A stretch of 64,000 nt of DNA from CAVSVP01 sp963731125 (lineage in GTDB: Bacteria; Pseudomonadota; Gammaproteobacteria; Competibacterales; Competibacteraceae), in assembly GCA_963731125.1 (NCBI GenBank), contig CAVSVP010000022.1, forward strand, positions 1-64,000, read 5' to 3'. This document shows positions 17,114 to 26,030 of this stretch, in pieces. Both the position numbers and the translations under genes were made by a program. Below the pieces are notes generated by a model that searched no databases, was not told where the DNA came from, and saw only the letters and a list, made by a program, of their open reading frames with translations. Position 1 is the stretch's first letter, and every line of letters starts with the position of its first letter.

Positions 17114-18823
17114 TCATACCTCAGCCCGGCGATGCTGAGCGAGACGAAGCGGCGTTTCCAACGGGATGGTCTTGAATACGAAATGCTTGCGTGCGAGGTG
17201 ATAGACGGAATCGGCGCCATAGAAATTCTTCCACATCCGCTCTAATTCCTCCTGACGGTAGGCGGTCAGCGGCTTTATCGCCTCGTCGTGGTGCCGCGTT
17301 GCCCGCTTTTCGCTAAGCATTCGCTCATAGTTAGGACTGTAGGCGAGGTGTTCAGCAAGCGCGCCGATCTGGGCCTCAAAGTCGCACAAGCACCCCGGGA
17401 TTATGCCCTCGATCAATCCGATTGCTTTCGCTTCCAGCGTTCCTATAGCCCGGCAGCTCGCGGTAATTTCAAAAGCTTTGTCGTAACCGACCCGCTTTGG
17501 GAGCAAATAGGTCCAATATTCGGAACCGTAAAGTCCCATTGTTCGGTAATGCGGATTGAACACGATACCGGCCCGCGCATATATCTTGTCGCAAGCGAGC
17601 GCCAGCGAAACGCCACCGGCTCCGGCATTACTATGTACTGCGGCGATGGTGAGCTGCGATTCCGTGGTTAGGATGGCATATACGAGATCATTAATCGCGT
17701 TGATATTACGCCAAGATTCATCTGCCGGATTTTCTGATGCTTCAATGACGTTCAAGTGGATGCCATTGGACCACGTGACAATTCCACCTAAGAGCACTAA
17801 AATCTTGATGGGACGCCGTCGGGCTTCGAGCACCGCTTCCCAGAGCCGCAGGCATTGGTCGGTGCTCATAGCGCCATTGTAGAAATCGAAGTGCAGATAA
17901 CCAATGGCTTTATTCTCGGTGTACCAAATCTCTTGATGGGTGCTAGCATCCCGGCTAGCGAGCACGGGCAGAGGCGCGTGTGGGAGCCGTTCCACACGTT
18001 CGCCCAGAGCCATGACCGCAGGCAACTTGAAGTGCCGTTGCTCGCTCTTGGTATCCTTGCGCCTGAGGTGGGATATCCAGACCGAGCCGTCGACTGCGGC
18101 ACGGCAGATGGCGCCATGGCGGCGAGCGATTAGCTCGCCGGGTTCGCCATGAAGTGCGCTTTCGGCACACGCGCCATAAAGGTAAAACGCCTCCTCTTCG
18201 ATGGTGTCTAGGAGGCCGGGGCTGCCATCAGCGGCGTTGATCCTCCGTAGAATGATGGCCACCGAATCCGACTTCCAATCGATGCGGCGATCAACTTGCT
18301 TCATCATGGGCCGCAGGCGACCTCGTACATCGGGCCTGCCGTAACTCAACGGTTCGGGCGTGAAGCCGGGATTCAGGACACGGTCGATGGCTTCCAGCAC
18401 AACTTTGACAGCCGCTTCGGTGACTTCCACAGCATATAGGCTGTTCTTGCTTGTGCACCGCAAGCGGAAAGTCGCCGTGGCCCATATGTCGCCCGCATCC
18501 ATTTCGGCTGCCGCCTGCAAGATATTAACACCCCACTCCGACTCGCCCTCTTGGATAGCCCAGTCGAGTGATGAGGGCCCCCGGTCTCCGGTGACGCCGG
18601 GGTGGATGATGAGGCAGCGGTGGCGACGCCAGATATCTTCGGGTATGCGCTGTTTAAGACAAGGGCAAATGATCAGATCAGGTTGGAACAAAGCAAGTCC
18701 TTCCCGCATAACCTCATCGTTCAATGCCAACTCAAACGAAACCTCATAGCTACGCGCTATTAGCTCGGTATGGATTCGTTGGGTCAAGCTGTTGTAGGTC
18801 GAAGAGAGCAGTAAAATCCGCAT
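17114..18823 (-). CDS. hoxX: Hydrogenase maturation protein HoxX/HypX
   Basis: The 569-residue protein has the two-domain HoxX layout. The N-terminal formyltransferase-like domain (residues about 1-260) contains LIICPCLKQRIPEDIW, HPGVTGDRGPSSLDWAI and MDAGDIWATATFRL. The C-terminal enoyl-CoA hydratase/isomerase-like domain (about 290-540) contains AAVHSNAGAGGVSLALACD and NPHYRTMGLYGSEYW. HoxX makes the CO ligand of the [NiFe] active site from a formyl group under oxic conditions (known). No hydrogenase structural genes lie in the window; the related genes here are the protease at 23397 and a broken hupH at 24340. Length and motifs look intact. Confidence 0.93.
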   Translation of the reverse strand: MRILLLSSTYNSLTQRIHTELIARSYEVSFELALNDEVMREGLALFQPDLIICPCLKQRIPEDIWRRHRCLIIHPGVTGDRGPSSLDWAIQEGESEWGVNILQAAAEMDAGDIWATATFRLRCTSKNSLYAVEVTEAAVKVVLEAIDRVLNPGFTPEPLSYGRPDVRGRLRPMMKQVDRRIDWKSDSVAIILRRINAADGSPGLLDTIEEEAFYLYGACAESALHGEPGELIARRHGAICRAAVDGSVWISHLRRKDTKSEQRHFKLPAVMALGERVERLPHAPLPVLASRDASTHQEIWYTENKAIGYLHFDFYNGAMSTDQCLRLWEAVLEARRRPIKILVLLGGIVTWSNGIHLNVIEASENPADESWRNINAINDLVYAILTTESQLTIAAVHSNAGAGGVSLALACDKIYARAGIVFNPHYRTMGLYGSEYWTYLLPKRVGYDKAFEITASCRAIGTLEAKAIGLIEGIIPGCLCDFEAQIGALAEHLAYSPNYERMLSEKRATRHHDEAIKPLTAYRQEELERMWKNFYGADSVYHLARKHFVFKTIPLETPLRLAQHRRAEV

Positions 18824-19691
18824 CAGCTAGTCACCTGATTGTGTGCAAAAATAATGTTCGAATGATGATCTCCGCGCCCAATGCTTCTTCAACATAAGGT
18901 AGAACTCGGACCAAGGGTGATTATTTGTGAGCTTTTTTGAGACTACAATAGTAATGACTTCACGAAAATTCAGTCCGGAAAAGCCTGATGAAGTCTATGA
19001 GCGCTCGATATCAACGATTTTTTTAACACGCATTGATTTACTTAAAATCTTACTTTTGCATGCTGAAACGGGTGCATTTCTAAAATAATGACACTTGCAC
19101 CGTAACTTACCTTGGATTTTAATACTGCGAAATTCGCGCCAATACGCTTTTTGAGGGCATAACGTACTGATTCTGTTTTTATTCGCAGGTGGGAGAAGCG
19201 TCCGGGGTCTGCTCGGACGCCGTACGATCATAATTGCTGGTCTAATGCCTTCTTCGCTGCGCCTGGGCTTTTCACTTTGCACGGAGCCTATGTTTTGGCG
19301 AGCCAACCCCGATGAGGAAACCGACTGGAGAGCTATGTGGGAGAAAACCGCCCGCACCGTTCGGAAGGCGGAGAGGTCGTCAACCCTTTCCAACCCCTAT
19401 TATAAAAATACAGTGTTTGCGGTACTAAAATGGGGTCTTTACCTACCTGACTTAATTCTGTTCTTAAGTATATTTGTTATCTTGCGAAAGGGATGCATCA
19501 AGGAGATTTCTGTACAACAAACTTTCAATACTTCTTAAATGAATGCATAGCCGCAAAACTGTCATCGTGTGTTTTGAACATCAGTGCAGTCATGCGGAGC
19601 CAATATTAGGAGAGGTTGTTCTTGAAGCGGATGGGATAAACTTGATTAAACAAAGCGTACGGCGGCAAATTTCATTTTCTTAATTGTAAAC
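18824..19691. other. Gap without recognisable gene
   Basis: The longest plus-strand frame (19245-19538, 97 residues) has a possible membrane helix (VLKWGLYLPDLILFLSIFVI) but no family I recognise. A minus-strand frame (18995-19393) overlaps it and looks no better. No clear promoter or terminator is visible. Confidence 0.5.
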
Positions 19692-20098
19692 GGGCGTAAC
19701 CAGATTTCCGCTTCTCAGGCGGCCCTAGGCAAGATCTCCAGTGCAGGCCGACGAATAGGTTTTTTAGGATACAGCCGAGCCGTTTCTTGTTCGATATAGT
19801 ACTGCATGAAGTCCTCCCATTGCCCATGGAGGGCGATACAACGAAGGTGGAGCAGAGCCTGGGCGCCGGGCAACGTCCAATGCATACCGGTGCGCTCCAT
19901 GCGATCCTTGACCACATGACGGCAGGCGCCTTCGATGACACCCGAAGCAATCGGATAGCCGGCCGCCACATATTGATCATAATGCACGCGGTGACGATGG
20001 CGATGAAAGTAATTGCTGATTTCTAATCCCCTGCTTCAGGGGCCAGGGAACCCGCCCTTTATCCGCTACCCTCGCCGTGCGGAAATTTGGTTACGCCC
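19692..20098 (-). mobile_element. ISKra4-type deletion derivative (407 bp)
   Basis: Inverted ends (GGGCGTAACCAGATTTCCGC at 19692 and the near-complement ending at 20098, one mismatch) are flanked by the 9-bp duplication ATTGTAAAC (19683-19691 and 20099-20107). Only the 3' part of an ISKra4 transposase remains inside, so the element has lost its centre but kept both ends. Confidence 0.85.
19715..20032 (-). pseudogene. ISKra4-family transposase, C-terminal fragment
   Basis: The minus-strand frame reads ISNYFHRHRHRVHYDQYVAA, GYPIASGVIEGACRHVVKDR, MERTGMHWTLPGAQALLHLR to the stop at 19715. These are the conserved last 100 residues of ISKra4 transposases. The N-terminal catalytic part is absent and no start belongs to it. 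Confidence 0.85.
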
Positions 20099-20209
20099 AT
20101 TGTAAACAGACTGAATAAGACTCATTTATTTCATCCAAAATTTTCTTCTTCGTGAACGGCGATCGCGACTTGATCGACAAGTTCATAGAAAAATTAAGGT
20201 GGACTAGAG

Positions 20210-21662
20210 CAGCCCTTTTAACATGATAGCAAGTGATTTATTCTGAAAGAGTTTTTCATAACTATTAGGTTCGTATCATGATTGGCAATGACATCTTCCG
20301 CCGCTTTGCTAAGAAGGCGCCTGTGCCGATGATGGTGCGCGCGCTGCTGGAGCGCACCTTCCATCCAGAACGTTTGGACGCTTGGTTTGCCCAGATGGCC
20401 GAGGCGCAGTACACCCGAGAGCTGCTCTTCTCCACGCTGTTTGAGATGATGAGCCAGGTGGTCTGCGGGATGCGCCGATCTATCCACGATGCCTACCAGT
20501 CGGGCGAAGACATTGCGGTGTCGGTGGTGGCCGTCTACCGCAAGCTGGCGCGCATCGAGACGCATACCGCTGCGGAGTTGGTGCGCTACGCGGCGCGCGA
20601 GACGGGGGCGGTGATGCAAGCGCTGGGTGATGAGCGGCCATCGCTGGTGGCGGGCCACACGGTCAAGATTCTCGATGGTAACGCGCTGCCAGCCAGCGAG
20701 CATCGGCTCAACGAGTTGCGGGGGCTGAGTGCAGGCCCCCTGCCGGGCAAGTCGGTGGTGGTGTTCGAGCCGGCCCGTAACCTCATGGTCGATGTCTTCC
20801 CCTGCGAAGACGGTCATGGCCAGGAACGTTCGCTGCTGCCGGCCATCCTTGAGACAGTGCAGGCCGGTGAGGTATGGATAGGGGACCGCAACTTCTGTGT
20901 CACCGACTTGCTGTTCGGTATTGCCCAGCGCTCCGCCTCCTTCATCATTCGCGAACACGGCCAGTTGCGTTTTCGGCCCTTGGAGGCGCAGCACGGGGAG
21001 AGCCGCACCGACCCGGGCGTGGTCAGCGAGCAGGCCGTGGAGTTGACCGATGCCCAAGGGCAGACACTGAGACTGCGCCGGGTGCGGGTGCAACTGGACA
21101 AGCCCACGCGTGACGGCGACAACGTGATCTACCTCCTGACCAACGTGCCTGCTGAGGTCGCCGATGCCGCCCGTGTTGCGCAACTTTATCGCAACCGCTG
21201 GCGCCTGGAGACGGCTTTTCAGGGGCTGGCCGTGGCGCTGGAAAGCGAGATCGATACCCTGGCCTATCCCAAAGCAGCGTTGTTTGGTGTTTGTGTAGCG
21301 CTGGTGACCTACCATCTGATGGCCGCCACCAAGGCCGCTCTGGCCCAGGTGCATGGAGCCGAGACCATCGAGCGGGAATTCTCTGATTACTACCTGGCGG
21401 GCGAACTGGATGCCATCACGCCCGGTATGTTGGTCGCGCTGCCCGAGGAGCACTGGCGCCCCTTTCGGACCATGCCGGTGGAAGACGTTGCCGTCTGGCT
21501 GATGGAACTGGCCGGGCAGGTCCGGCTGGCCCGCTTCAAGAAGCATCCTCGGGGGCCAAAGAAGCCTCCGCCCAAGCGGGTTCATGATCCCCAAAAGCCA
21601 CATGTCTCAACCGCCAAAATCATTGCCGCTCGTAAGAAGTCCGCAACATGTTAAAAGGGCTG
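20210..21662 (+). mobile_element. IS4-family insertion sequence
   Basis: The ends CAGCCCTTTTAACAT (20210) and its complement (ending 21662) enclose one intact transposase. The 12-bp target GGTGGACTAGAG is duplicated (20198-20209 and 21663-21674), in the size range of IS4. The element is 1453 bp and appears young. Confidence 0.92.
20278..21654 (+). CDS. IS4-family transposase
   Basis: The 458-residue DDE transposase has its first Asp in GHTVKILDGNALPASEHR (about residue 143), the second in AGEVWIGDRNFCVTDLL (about residue 203), and the YREK-like signature as YRNRWRLETAFQGLAVAL (about residues 304-321). The C-terminus is basic. The frame is intact from ATG 20278 to TAA 21654, and the perfect flanking duplication suggests the element is still mobile. 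A 461-codon frame on the opposite strand is only a shadow of this gene. Confidence 0.92.
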   Translation: MIGNDIFRRFAKKAPVPMMVRALLERTFHPERLDAWFAQMAEAQYTRELLFSTLFEMMSQVVCGMRRSIHDAYQSGEDIAVSVVAVYRKLARIETHTAAELVRYAARETGAVMQALGDERPSLVAGHTVKILDGNALPASEHRLNELRGLSAGPLPGKSVVVFEPARNLMVDVFPCEDGHGQERSLLPAILETVQAGEVWIGDRNFCVTDLLFGIAQRSASFIIREHGQLRFRPLEAQHGESRTDPGVVSEQAVELTDAQGQTLRLRRVRVQLDKPTRDGDNVIYLLTNVPAEVADAARVAQLYRNRWRLETAFQGLAVALESEIDTLAYPKAALFGVCVALVTYHLMAATKAALAQVHGAETIEREFSDYYLAGELDAITPGMLVALPEEHWRPFRTMPVEDVAVWLMELAGQVRLARFKKHPRGPKKPPPKRVHDPQKPHVSTAKIIAARKKSATC

Positions 21663-21762
21663 GGTGGACTAGAGTGACTTTCATGTATCTGCTCACGCCG
21701 TCAAGTTGGAGTGTTTCATGTTAAACGCTTAATGATTAGCGATCACAGAAGGAGCTAGTTCA

Positions 21763-22149
21763 ATGTTCCAGATCCTGGTTGTAGAGGACAATGCCAATTA
21801 TCGAAAAATTGTCTGTGAGTTACTACGTAGCCATTTCCCCTCAATAAATGTTTTAGAGGCAAGCGATGGAGACGAAGCGCTTCCTCAAGTCACTTCGCTA
21901 GTGCCGGATATGATCTTGCTGGACATTAAACTGCCGAAAGTGAGTGGCTTAGAACTCGCGAAGCAAATTAAAGCATTACATTCTCACATTGTTGTTGTTA
22001 TTCTCTCATCCTATGATTTGCCCGAGTACCGTAGTGCTGCCTTTCGAAATGGAGCGGATTGCTTTATTGCAAAGGGTTCACCTTCTTGCACTGAAGAGGT
22101 TTTCGCTCGAATTGAAGGCATTATGGCTTTCAAAAGCAACATTGCATAA
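21763..22149 (+). CDS. Single-domain response regulator (receiver only)
   Basis: The 128-residue CheY-like receiver has acidic residues in ILVVEDNANYRK, phosphoacceptor Asp in DMILLDIKLPKVSG (about residue 55), conserved Ser in VVILSSYD and Lys in CFIAKGSPS. It has no output domain. AGGAGC lies upstream of the ATG. The IS4 element inserted just upstream may have cut it off from its promoter. A partner kinase is not evident; the NarX-like kinase at 14164 is a remote possibility. Confidence 0.88.
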   Translation: MFQILVVEDNANYRKIVCELLRSHFPSINVLEASDGDEALPQVTSLVPDMILLDIKLPKVSGLELAKQIKALHSHIVVVILSSYDLPEYRSAAFRNGADCFIAKGSPSCTEEVFARIEGIMAFKSNIA

Positions 22150-22173
22150 TCCGAAACTTCTGGATCCCTGTAA

Positions 22174-22352
22174 CTCGATGATCAAGTTTTTTCTTCTTGA
22201 CTTTCGAATAAATTTACGAACTTTAAATTTTTCAAAAAGTTATAGCTTTCAAGCTACTGAGCAACTGGAGAGCGGCAATAATCGCTCATATTGATAACCA
22301 TTTGATTATTCGACATTTGAAAATGTCAAGCACTAAAAACTTGATCATCGAG
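22174..22352. mobile_element. 179-bp MITE with TGTAA target duplication
   Basis: Perfect 18-bp inverted repeats (CTCGATGATCAAGTTTTT and complement) continue as an imperfect repeat for about 35 bp. TGTAA is duplicated outside (22169-22173 and 22353-22357). There is no coding capacity. The remaining part of the gap 22353-22872 contains no gene I can support. Confidence 0.8.
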
Positions 22353-22872
22353 TGTAAATTTTCTGTTTTCCCCAAGCTTATCTCGATTTCCAAGGATTCT
22401 AAAAATACCTAAAAGCACCTTGGTAATCAGCGACAAACTTCCCGTCTGTAATAATTAGGAAACACTAGGTTTTCCTGTGAAACTTCAGTATAAGCACTAA
22501 CTTAGTGTATACATCCCCGTTTCCTTATCAAAATTGTCTTTATAAAGCGACGCTTTTTCAGATGCTTTCCTGCATCTCTTGCCATCAAGCTGTCATAAAA
22601 GCATAGTATTAATTTAAGTATATGAATTATAAACATAAAAAAGCTTGCACGATAATTGCCTGGTCCTAATTTAGCGCTTTGCTTGCGGAAAAAATGAGTT
22701 GCCCATTGCAAATTATTCGCTTTGTTAAGACAGGTTTCTAGGGTCGGAACCGTAGAGCGGGGTTTTAGGGCTAGTTGATGCCGAAATGCAATTATTGTCT
22801 GCCCTTCGATTGGCTCGCTCATCCCATCAGCCCGCTGAACAAGGCGCCATCACTTGATGTATGTCCTAAGAG

Positions 22873-23193
22873 GTGATCCTTGACGGCGGTACTGGTGGGG
22901 GCGGAGAAGGCCCTGGTGACGGCGACAGTGGTGCGGGTAGCGTTACTATTTCCAAGGCAGAGTGGAATATTGGGAAAGAACGGCTGCGAGTCGAGGGAGA
23001 CGATGCGCCGACGGGAGCCGACGTACTGGTCAGCGACGCCGACAGTGGAGACTTGCTTGGGCAAACTGTTGTCGAAGAGAATGGCAGGTGGCGTTTTGAA
23101 GCATTTAACGTGGCGGTTCCCTGCCGTGTGCGGGCGGAAATCAATGGCCAATTCGGTGAAAGCGAGGTAGATAGAGCGCCGAACTGTAACTAA
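22873..23193 (+). pseudogene. Ig-like domain fragment
   Basis: A frame opening at GTG 22873 gives a Gly-rich linker and then a beta-sandwich-like module (SVTISKAEWNIGKERLRVEG, then VVEENGRWRFEAFNVAVPCR, then VRAEINGQ). In larger bacterial surface proteins this module occurs near the C-terminus. A stop stands just before the GTG, so this is probably the tail of a lost, longer gene. A related module lies at 28182-28442. Confidence 0.5.
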
Positions 23194-23206
23194 CGGTTCC
23201 TGCTCA

Positions 23207-23241
23207 GGGATTAGAGCGGGCGCTCAGCGCGCTCTAATCCC
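23207..23241. terminator. Strong 12-bp hairpin after the Ig-like fragment
   Basis: GGGATTAGAGCG at 23207-23218 pairs perfectly with CGCTCTAATCCC at 23230-23241 around an 11-nt loop. It starts 14 bp past the stop at 23193. There is no T-run, so it is a transcript end or mRNA-stabilising hairpin rather than a canonical terminator. Confidence 0.5.
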
Positions 23242-23244
23242 AAA

Positions 23245-23337
23245 TCGCATGGAGTGGCATCAGCAGCACAGGGATGTATGCGCTAGCGAATTTGGGTAGT
23301 ATAGTCTGTAAGCGGCGCTGGCCTCCCAGTTTATGCA
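23245..23337 (+). repeat. Structured palindromic element, copy A
   Basis: It shares the core CAGCAGCACAGGGATGT, GCGCTAGCGAAT and GTAAGCGGCGCTGG with the elements at 57586 and 57769. Its left arm is partly decayed (GGAG-TGGC against GGCCTCC). It lies 60 bp upstream of the hydrogenase protease gene. Confidence 0.7.
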
Positions 23338-23396
23338 CTCCTTAGCGCTCGAGGTTGCATTCCTGATTCATTAATCATGAGGGAGAGAAACATGCT

Positions 23397-23876
23397 ATGC
23401 CCGATAAAATTCTGGTTCTAGGCATAGGAAACACATTGTTGGGGGATGATGGGGTAGGGGTGCATTGCGTGCGCCGGCTGCAGGCCGAACAATCGGGGCT
23501 GGCAGAACAGATTGATTTTCTTGATGGCGGTACTCTCAGTTTTACCTTAGCCGGTTACCTGGAAACGACAAATCACCTGCTGGTGATCGATGCGGCACAA
23601 TTGCAGAAGGTTCCTGGTGCGATTGCCGTGTTTGAGGATGCCGCGATGGACCAGTTTATCCGCGGCAACAAAAAAGCCAGTGTTCATGAAGTGAGCCTGT
23701 TAGACTTGCTGGCAATCACTCAGCTGGCGGGACATATGCCCCAGCATCGAGCACTCGTCGCTATCCAGCCCCAATGCATCGATTGGTCTGAGAACCTCTC
23801 GGAACCGGTAGGCCAAGCCGTTTCCACCGCCTGTGAGCAGGCGCTTAGCATTATCGAGCGCTGGCGGGATCAATAA
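23397..23876 (+). CDS. hupD: Hydrogenase maturation protease (HupD/HyaD family)
   Basis: The 159-residue protein begins with the family motif ILVLGIGNTLLGDDGVGVHC; Asp in this motif (about residue 17) binds Ni. It continues with DFLDGGTLSFTL (second ligand, Asp about residue 43) and SVHEVSLLDLL (His ligand, about residue 97). It removes the C-terminal extension of the [NiFe]-hydrogenase large subunit after Ni insertion. The frame starts at ATG 23397 after GGGAGAGAAAC. A large-subunit substrate is not in the window. It forms a maturation remnant with hoxX and the broken hupH. Confidence 0.93.
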   Translation: MPDKILVLGIGNTLLGDDGVGVHCVRRLQAEQSGLAEQIDFLDGGTLSFTLAGYLETTNHLLVIDAAQLQKVPGAIAVFEDAAMDQFIRGNKKASVHEVSLLDLLAITQLAGHMPQHRALVAIQPQCIDWSENLSEPVGQAVSTACEQALSIIERWRDQ

Positions 23877-24339
23877 AAGTAAAGCAGTGCCTTACGCCTT
23901 TAGAGAAAAATTTTGTTACTTTGTGTCCTTTTTTAGGACTAATCGACAATATTTTGTCGCATCAGACTCTAATGCTCTAGTTATTATATGGGTTTTTACG
24001 AGGGCAATAAGTGTTATTACTTTTACTTTTATCTTAAGATAGGCAGGTTATATTGCGTAGATCAGATAAGGATAAGGCTACGAATCGCATGGTTATTGTT
24101 GGCTTTTCTACAATTTCGGACTGTTGCCCTCCTAGCACCCAACTGTAAGATCCAGGCAGAGCGGAAATGAATTGGCTTGATTTATGCCATCAGAGATAAG
24201 TATTGGCGTAATTAGCGGCTTGCTTTTCTCAACGTCAGCCCTGTGTCGAGTCGCAAGCTGCGATTTTAATCAAATATCATGACCAACGATAAATCATAAA
24301 ACGTAAAGATATTCAGTAATAGCGTTGACAAGGAGGGCA

Positions 24340-24493
24340 ATGAAGCGACTTACCGATATTCCTATCAAAGTAGTCCCCACCGTACCGACACCTGCGACAT
24401 CACGTAACGCTTTACCGCTTCTGTACGAGATTGCCACGATGCTCGAGCGTTTGCTAAATACCGGTGCGACAGATTGCATTGATCTCCGCCGCG
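24340..24493 (+). pseudogene. hupH: HupH/HyaF-type hydrogenase protein, N-terminal remnant
   Basis: A strong AAGGAGGG precedes ATG 24340. The frame reads MKRLTDIPIKVVPTVPTPAT, then ALPLLYEIATMLERLLNTGA, then TDCIDLR, resembling the start of HupH/HyaF-type hydrogenase expression proteins (LL-EIA--LERLL---G---IDLR). At 24494 it runs into the inverted repeat of an IS1-like element and ends after 51 residues. The rest of the gene is not found on the far side (27664 onward is IS630 DNA), so it was lost by insertion plus deletion. Between 23877 and 24339 I see no other gene. Confidence 0.6.
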
Positions 24494-24547
24494 GGTCGTG
24501 TACCGCTAGCGTGCGGGTAATTGCAAAATGGGCCAGATGATGCCATA

Positions 24548-25991
24548 CAATACCTTCGCCAAAAATTGAGGTGAGCGACAGCCCGAGGTGATAGGTTACT
24601 CAGGCACCACACCTAAAGACCTATTCTCTCAGGAGGCTGTCGCCCATGCCCGAGATTATGCGGATTTTGAGCTGTTTAAGCCAGAGCGTAGATGACACGA
24701 GCCTGGGTCGTTTAGGTTGCCTTGTAGGAGGGCTGTTAGCGATGACAGGGCGGGTGACGATGCGGGGGCTGTCGCGCTGGACCGAGCGCGGGGGGAGCTA
24801 CCGTACGCTACAGCGGTTTTTCAACACCACGCTGAGCTGGGGGCAGCTGCATTGGCTGGTGATTCGCCAGCACCTGCTTGGCGATGAAACGCAGTGGCTG
24901 CTGGCCGGCGATGAGGTGGTGGTGAGCAAAGCGGGCAAGAAGACGCACGGTCTGGATCGTTTTTTCTCCTCGGTGTTTGGCAGGACAATCCCGGGGTTGT
25001 GTTTTCTGAGCCTATCGCTGATCAGCGTGCAGCGGCGCTGTTCGTATCCGTTGCGCCTGGAGCCGATTCTCAAAGACGCGGCCGCGAGCTGCCCGAAAGC
25101 GCCCAAGGCGGGCCGACGTAGGGGCCGGGGCCGGCCTGAAGGGAGCCGCAATGGCAATCGCCGAGAGGTGAGTCTGTCAGCGTATTTGCAGTTTGTTCAA
25201 GGTCTTCTGCGCCAGGTGCTGGCACTGGTGTGCCAGACGCTGACCGTCCGTTATTTCGTATTCGACGGCGCCTTCGGTCATAATCAAGCCCTGCAAATGG
25301 TCTGCCGCACGGGCTTGGATCTGATTAGCAAATTGCGCCACAACAGCGCGCTGTATCTGCCCTATGAAGGCCCCTACGCCGGGCGGGGCCGCCGGCGCAA
25401 GTACGGCAACAAGCTCGATTATCAACACTTGCCGCCAGCCTTTCTCAAAGCCACTTCAGTGCAAGGACACGTTCATACGGCCATCTATCAACTGCACGTT
25501 TGGCACAAGAAATTCCCCGACCGGCTCAATGTCGTGGTCCTCGTCAAAACCAACCAACGTACCGGTGCCCGGGCCCATGTCATCCTTTTCAGTAGCGATC
25601 TTGAGTTGGGCTACGAAACGCTCATCGATTATTATCGCTTGCGCTTCCAGATCGAGTTCAACTTCAGAGATGCCAAACAGTACTGGGGCTTGGAAGACTT
25701 CATGGTGGTCAAGGCAACGCCAGTGTACAACAGTGCCAACCTGACGATGCTGATGATCAACCTTTCACAGATCCTGATGCGATCGGTGCGCGAGCATTGT
25801 CCGGCCTTTAGCGTCAATGACCTCAAAGCCCACTTCCGGGGCCGGAAATACGTCCTGGATGTGTTAAAACTGCTTCCGCAAATGCCCGAAGCGAATATTA
25901 TTGACCAAGCCCTTGAGCAGGCTGCCAATCAGGGGCGGATTAATCAAGAACTTAACGCAGCATGAGATAGGACTATTTGGCGAAGGTATTG
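24548..25991 (+). mobile_element. IS4/IS701-like element nested in the IS1-like element
   Basis: Inverted ends CAATACCTTCGCCAAA (24548) and its complement (ending 25991) are flanked by GCCATA at 24542-24547 and 25992-25997. It carries one intact transposase gene. Confidence 0.8.
24646..25965 (+). CDS. DDE transposase of the IS4/IS701 clade
   Basis: The 439-residue protein has its first catalytic Asp in WLLAGDEVVVSKAGKKT (about residue 88), the second in VRYFVFDGAFGHNQALQM (about residue 206) and the Glu region in YYRLRFQIEFNFRDAKQYWG (about residues 327-345). A basic patch (GRRRGRGRPEGSRNGNRR) precedes the core. The ATG at 24646 follows AGGAGG. The frame is intact. Exact family assignment would need a database comparison. 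Confidence 0.85.
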   Translation: MPEIMRILSCLSQSVDDTSLGRLGCLVGGLLAMTGRVTMRGLSRWTERGGSYRTLQRFFNTTLSWGQLHWLVIRQHLLGDETQWLLAGDEVVVSKAGKKTHGLDRFFSSVFGRTIPGLCFLSLSLISVQRRCSYPLRLEPILKDAAASCPKAPKAGRRRGRGRPEGSRNGNRREVSLSAYLQFVQGLLRQVLALVCQTLTVRYFVFDGAFGHNQALQMVCRTGLDLISKLRHNSALYLPYEGPYAGRGRRRKYGNKLDYQHLPPAFLKATSVQGHVHTAIYQLHVWHKKFPDRLNVVVLVKTNQRTGARAHVILFSSDLELGYETLIDYYRLRFQIEFNFRDAKQYWGLEDFMVVKATPVYNSANLTMLMINLSQILMRSVREHCPAFSVNDLKAHFRGRKYVLDVLKLLPQMPEANIIDQALEQAANQGRINQELNAA

Positions 25992-26030
25992 GCCATATGA
26001 GTGTATTTGGAATCGTCGAGCACATACACG

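Noticed and set aside
19245..19538. 97-codon frame with one possible membrane helix
   Set aside because: No family resemblance, no good ribosome-binding site, and an overlapping frame of similar length on the other strand.
20218..21603. 461-codon open frame on the minus strand
   Set aside because: It lies wholly opposite the intact IS4 transposase, has no recognisable motif and is rich in His, Gln and Arg, as expected for the antisense frame of a GC-rich gene.
22502..22822. 106-codon minus-strand frame
   Set aside because: No motif, no ribosome-binding site and no similarity I recognise; it probably opens by chance in AT-rich DNA.
23245..23337. Integron attC site
   Set aside because: It is palindromic and about the right size, but no RYYYAAC/GTTRRRY boxes stand at the ends and no integrase or cassette array is nearby.
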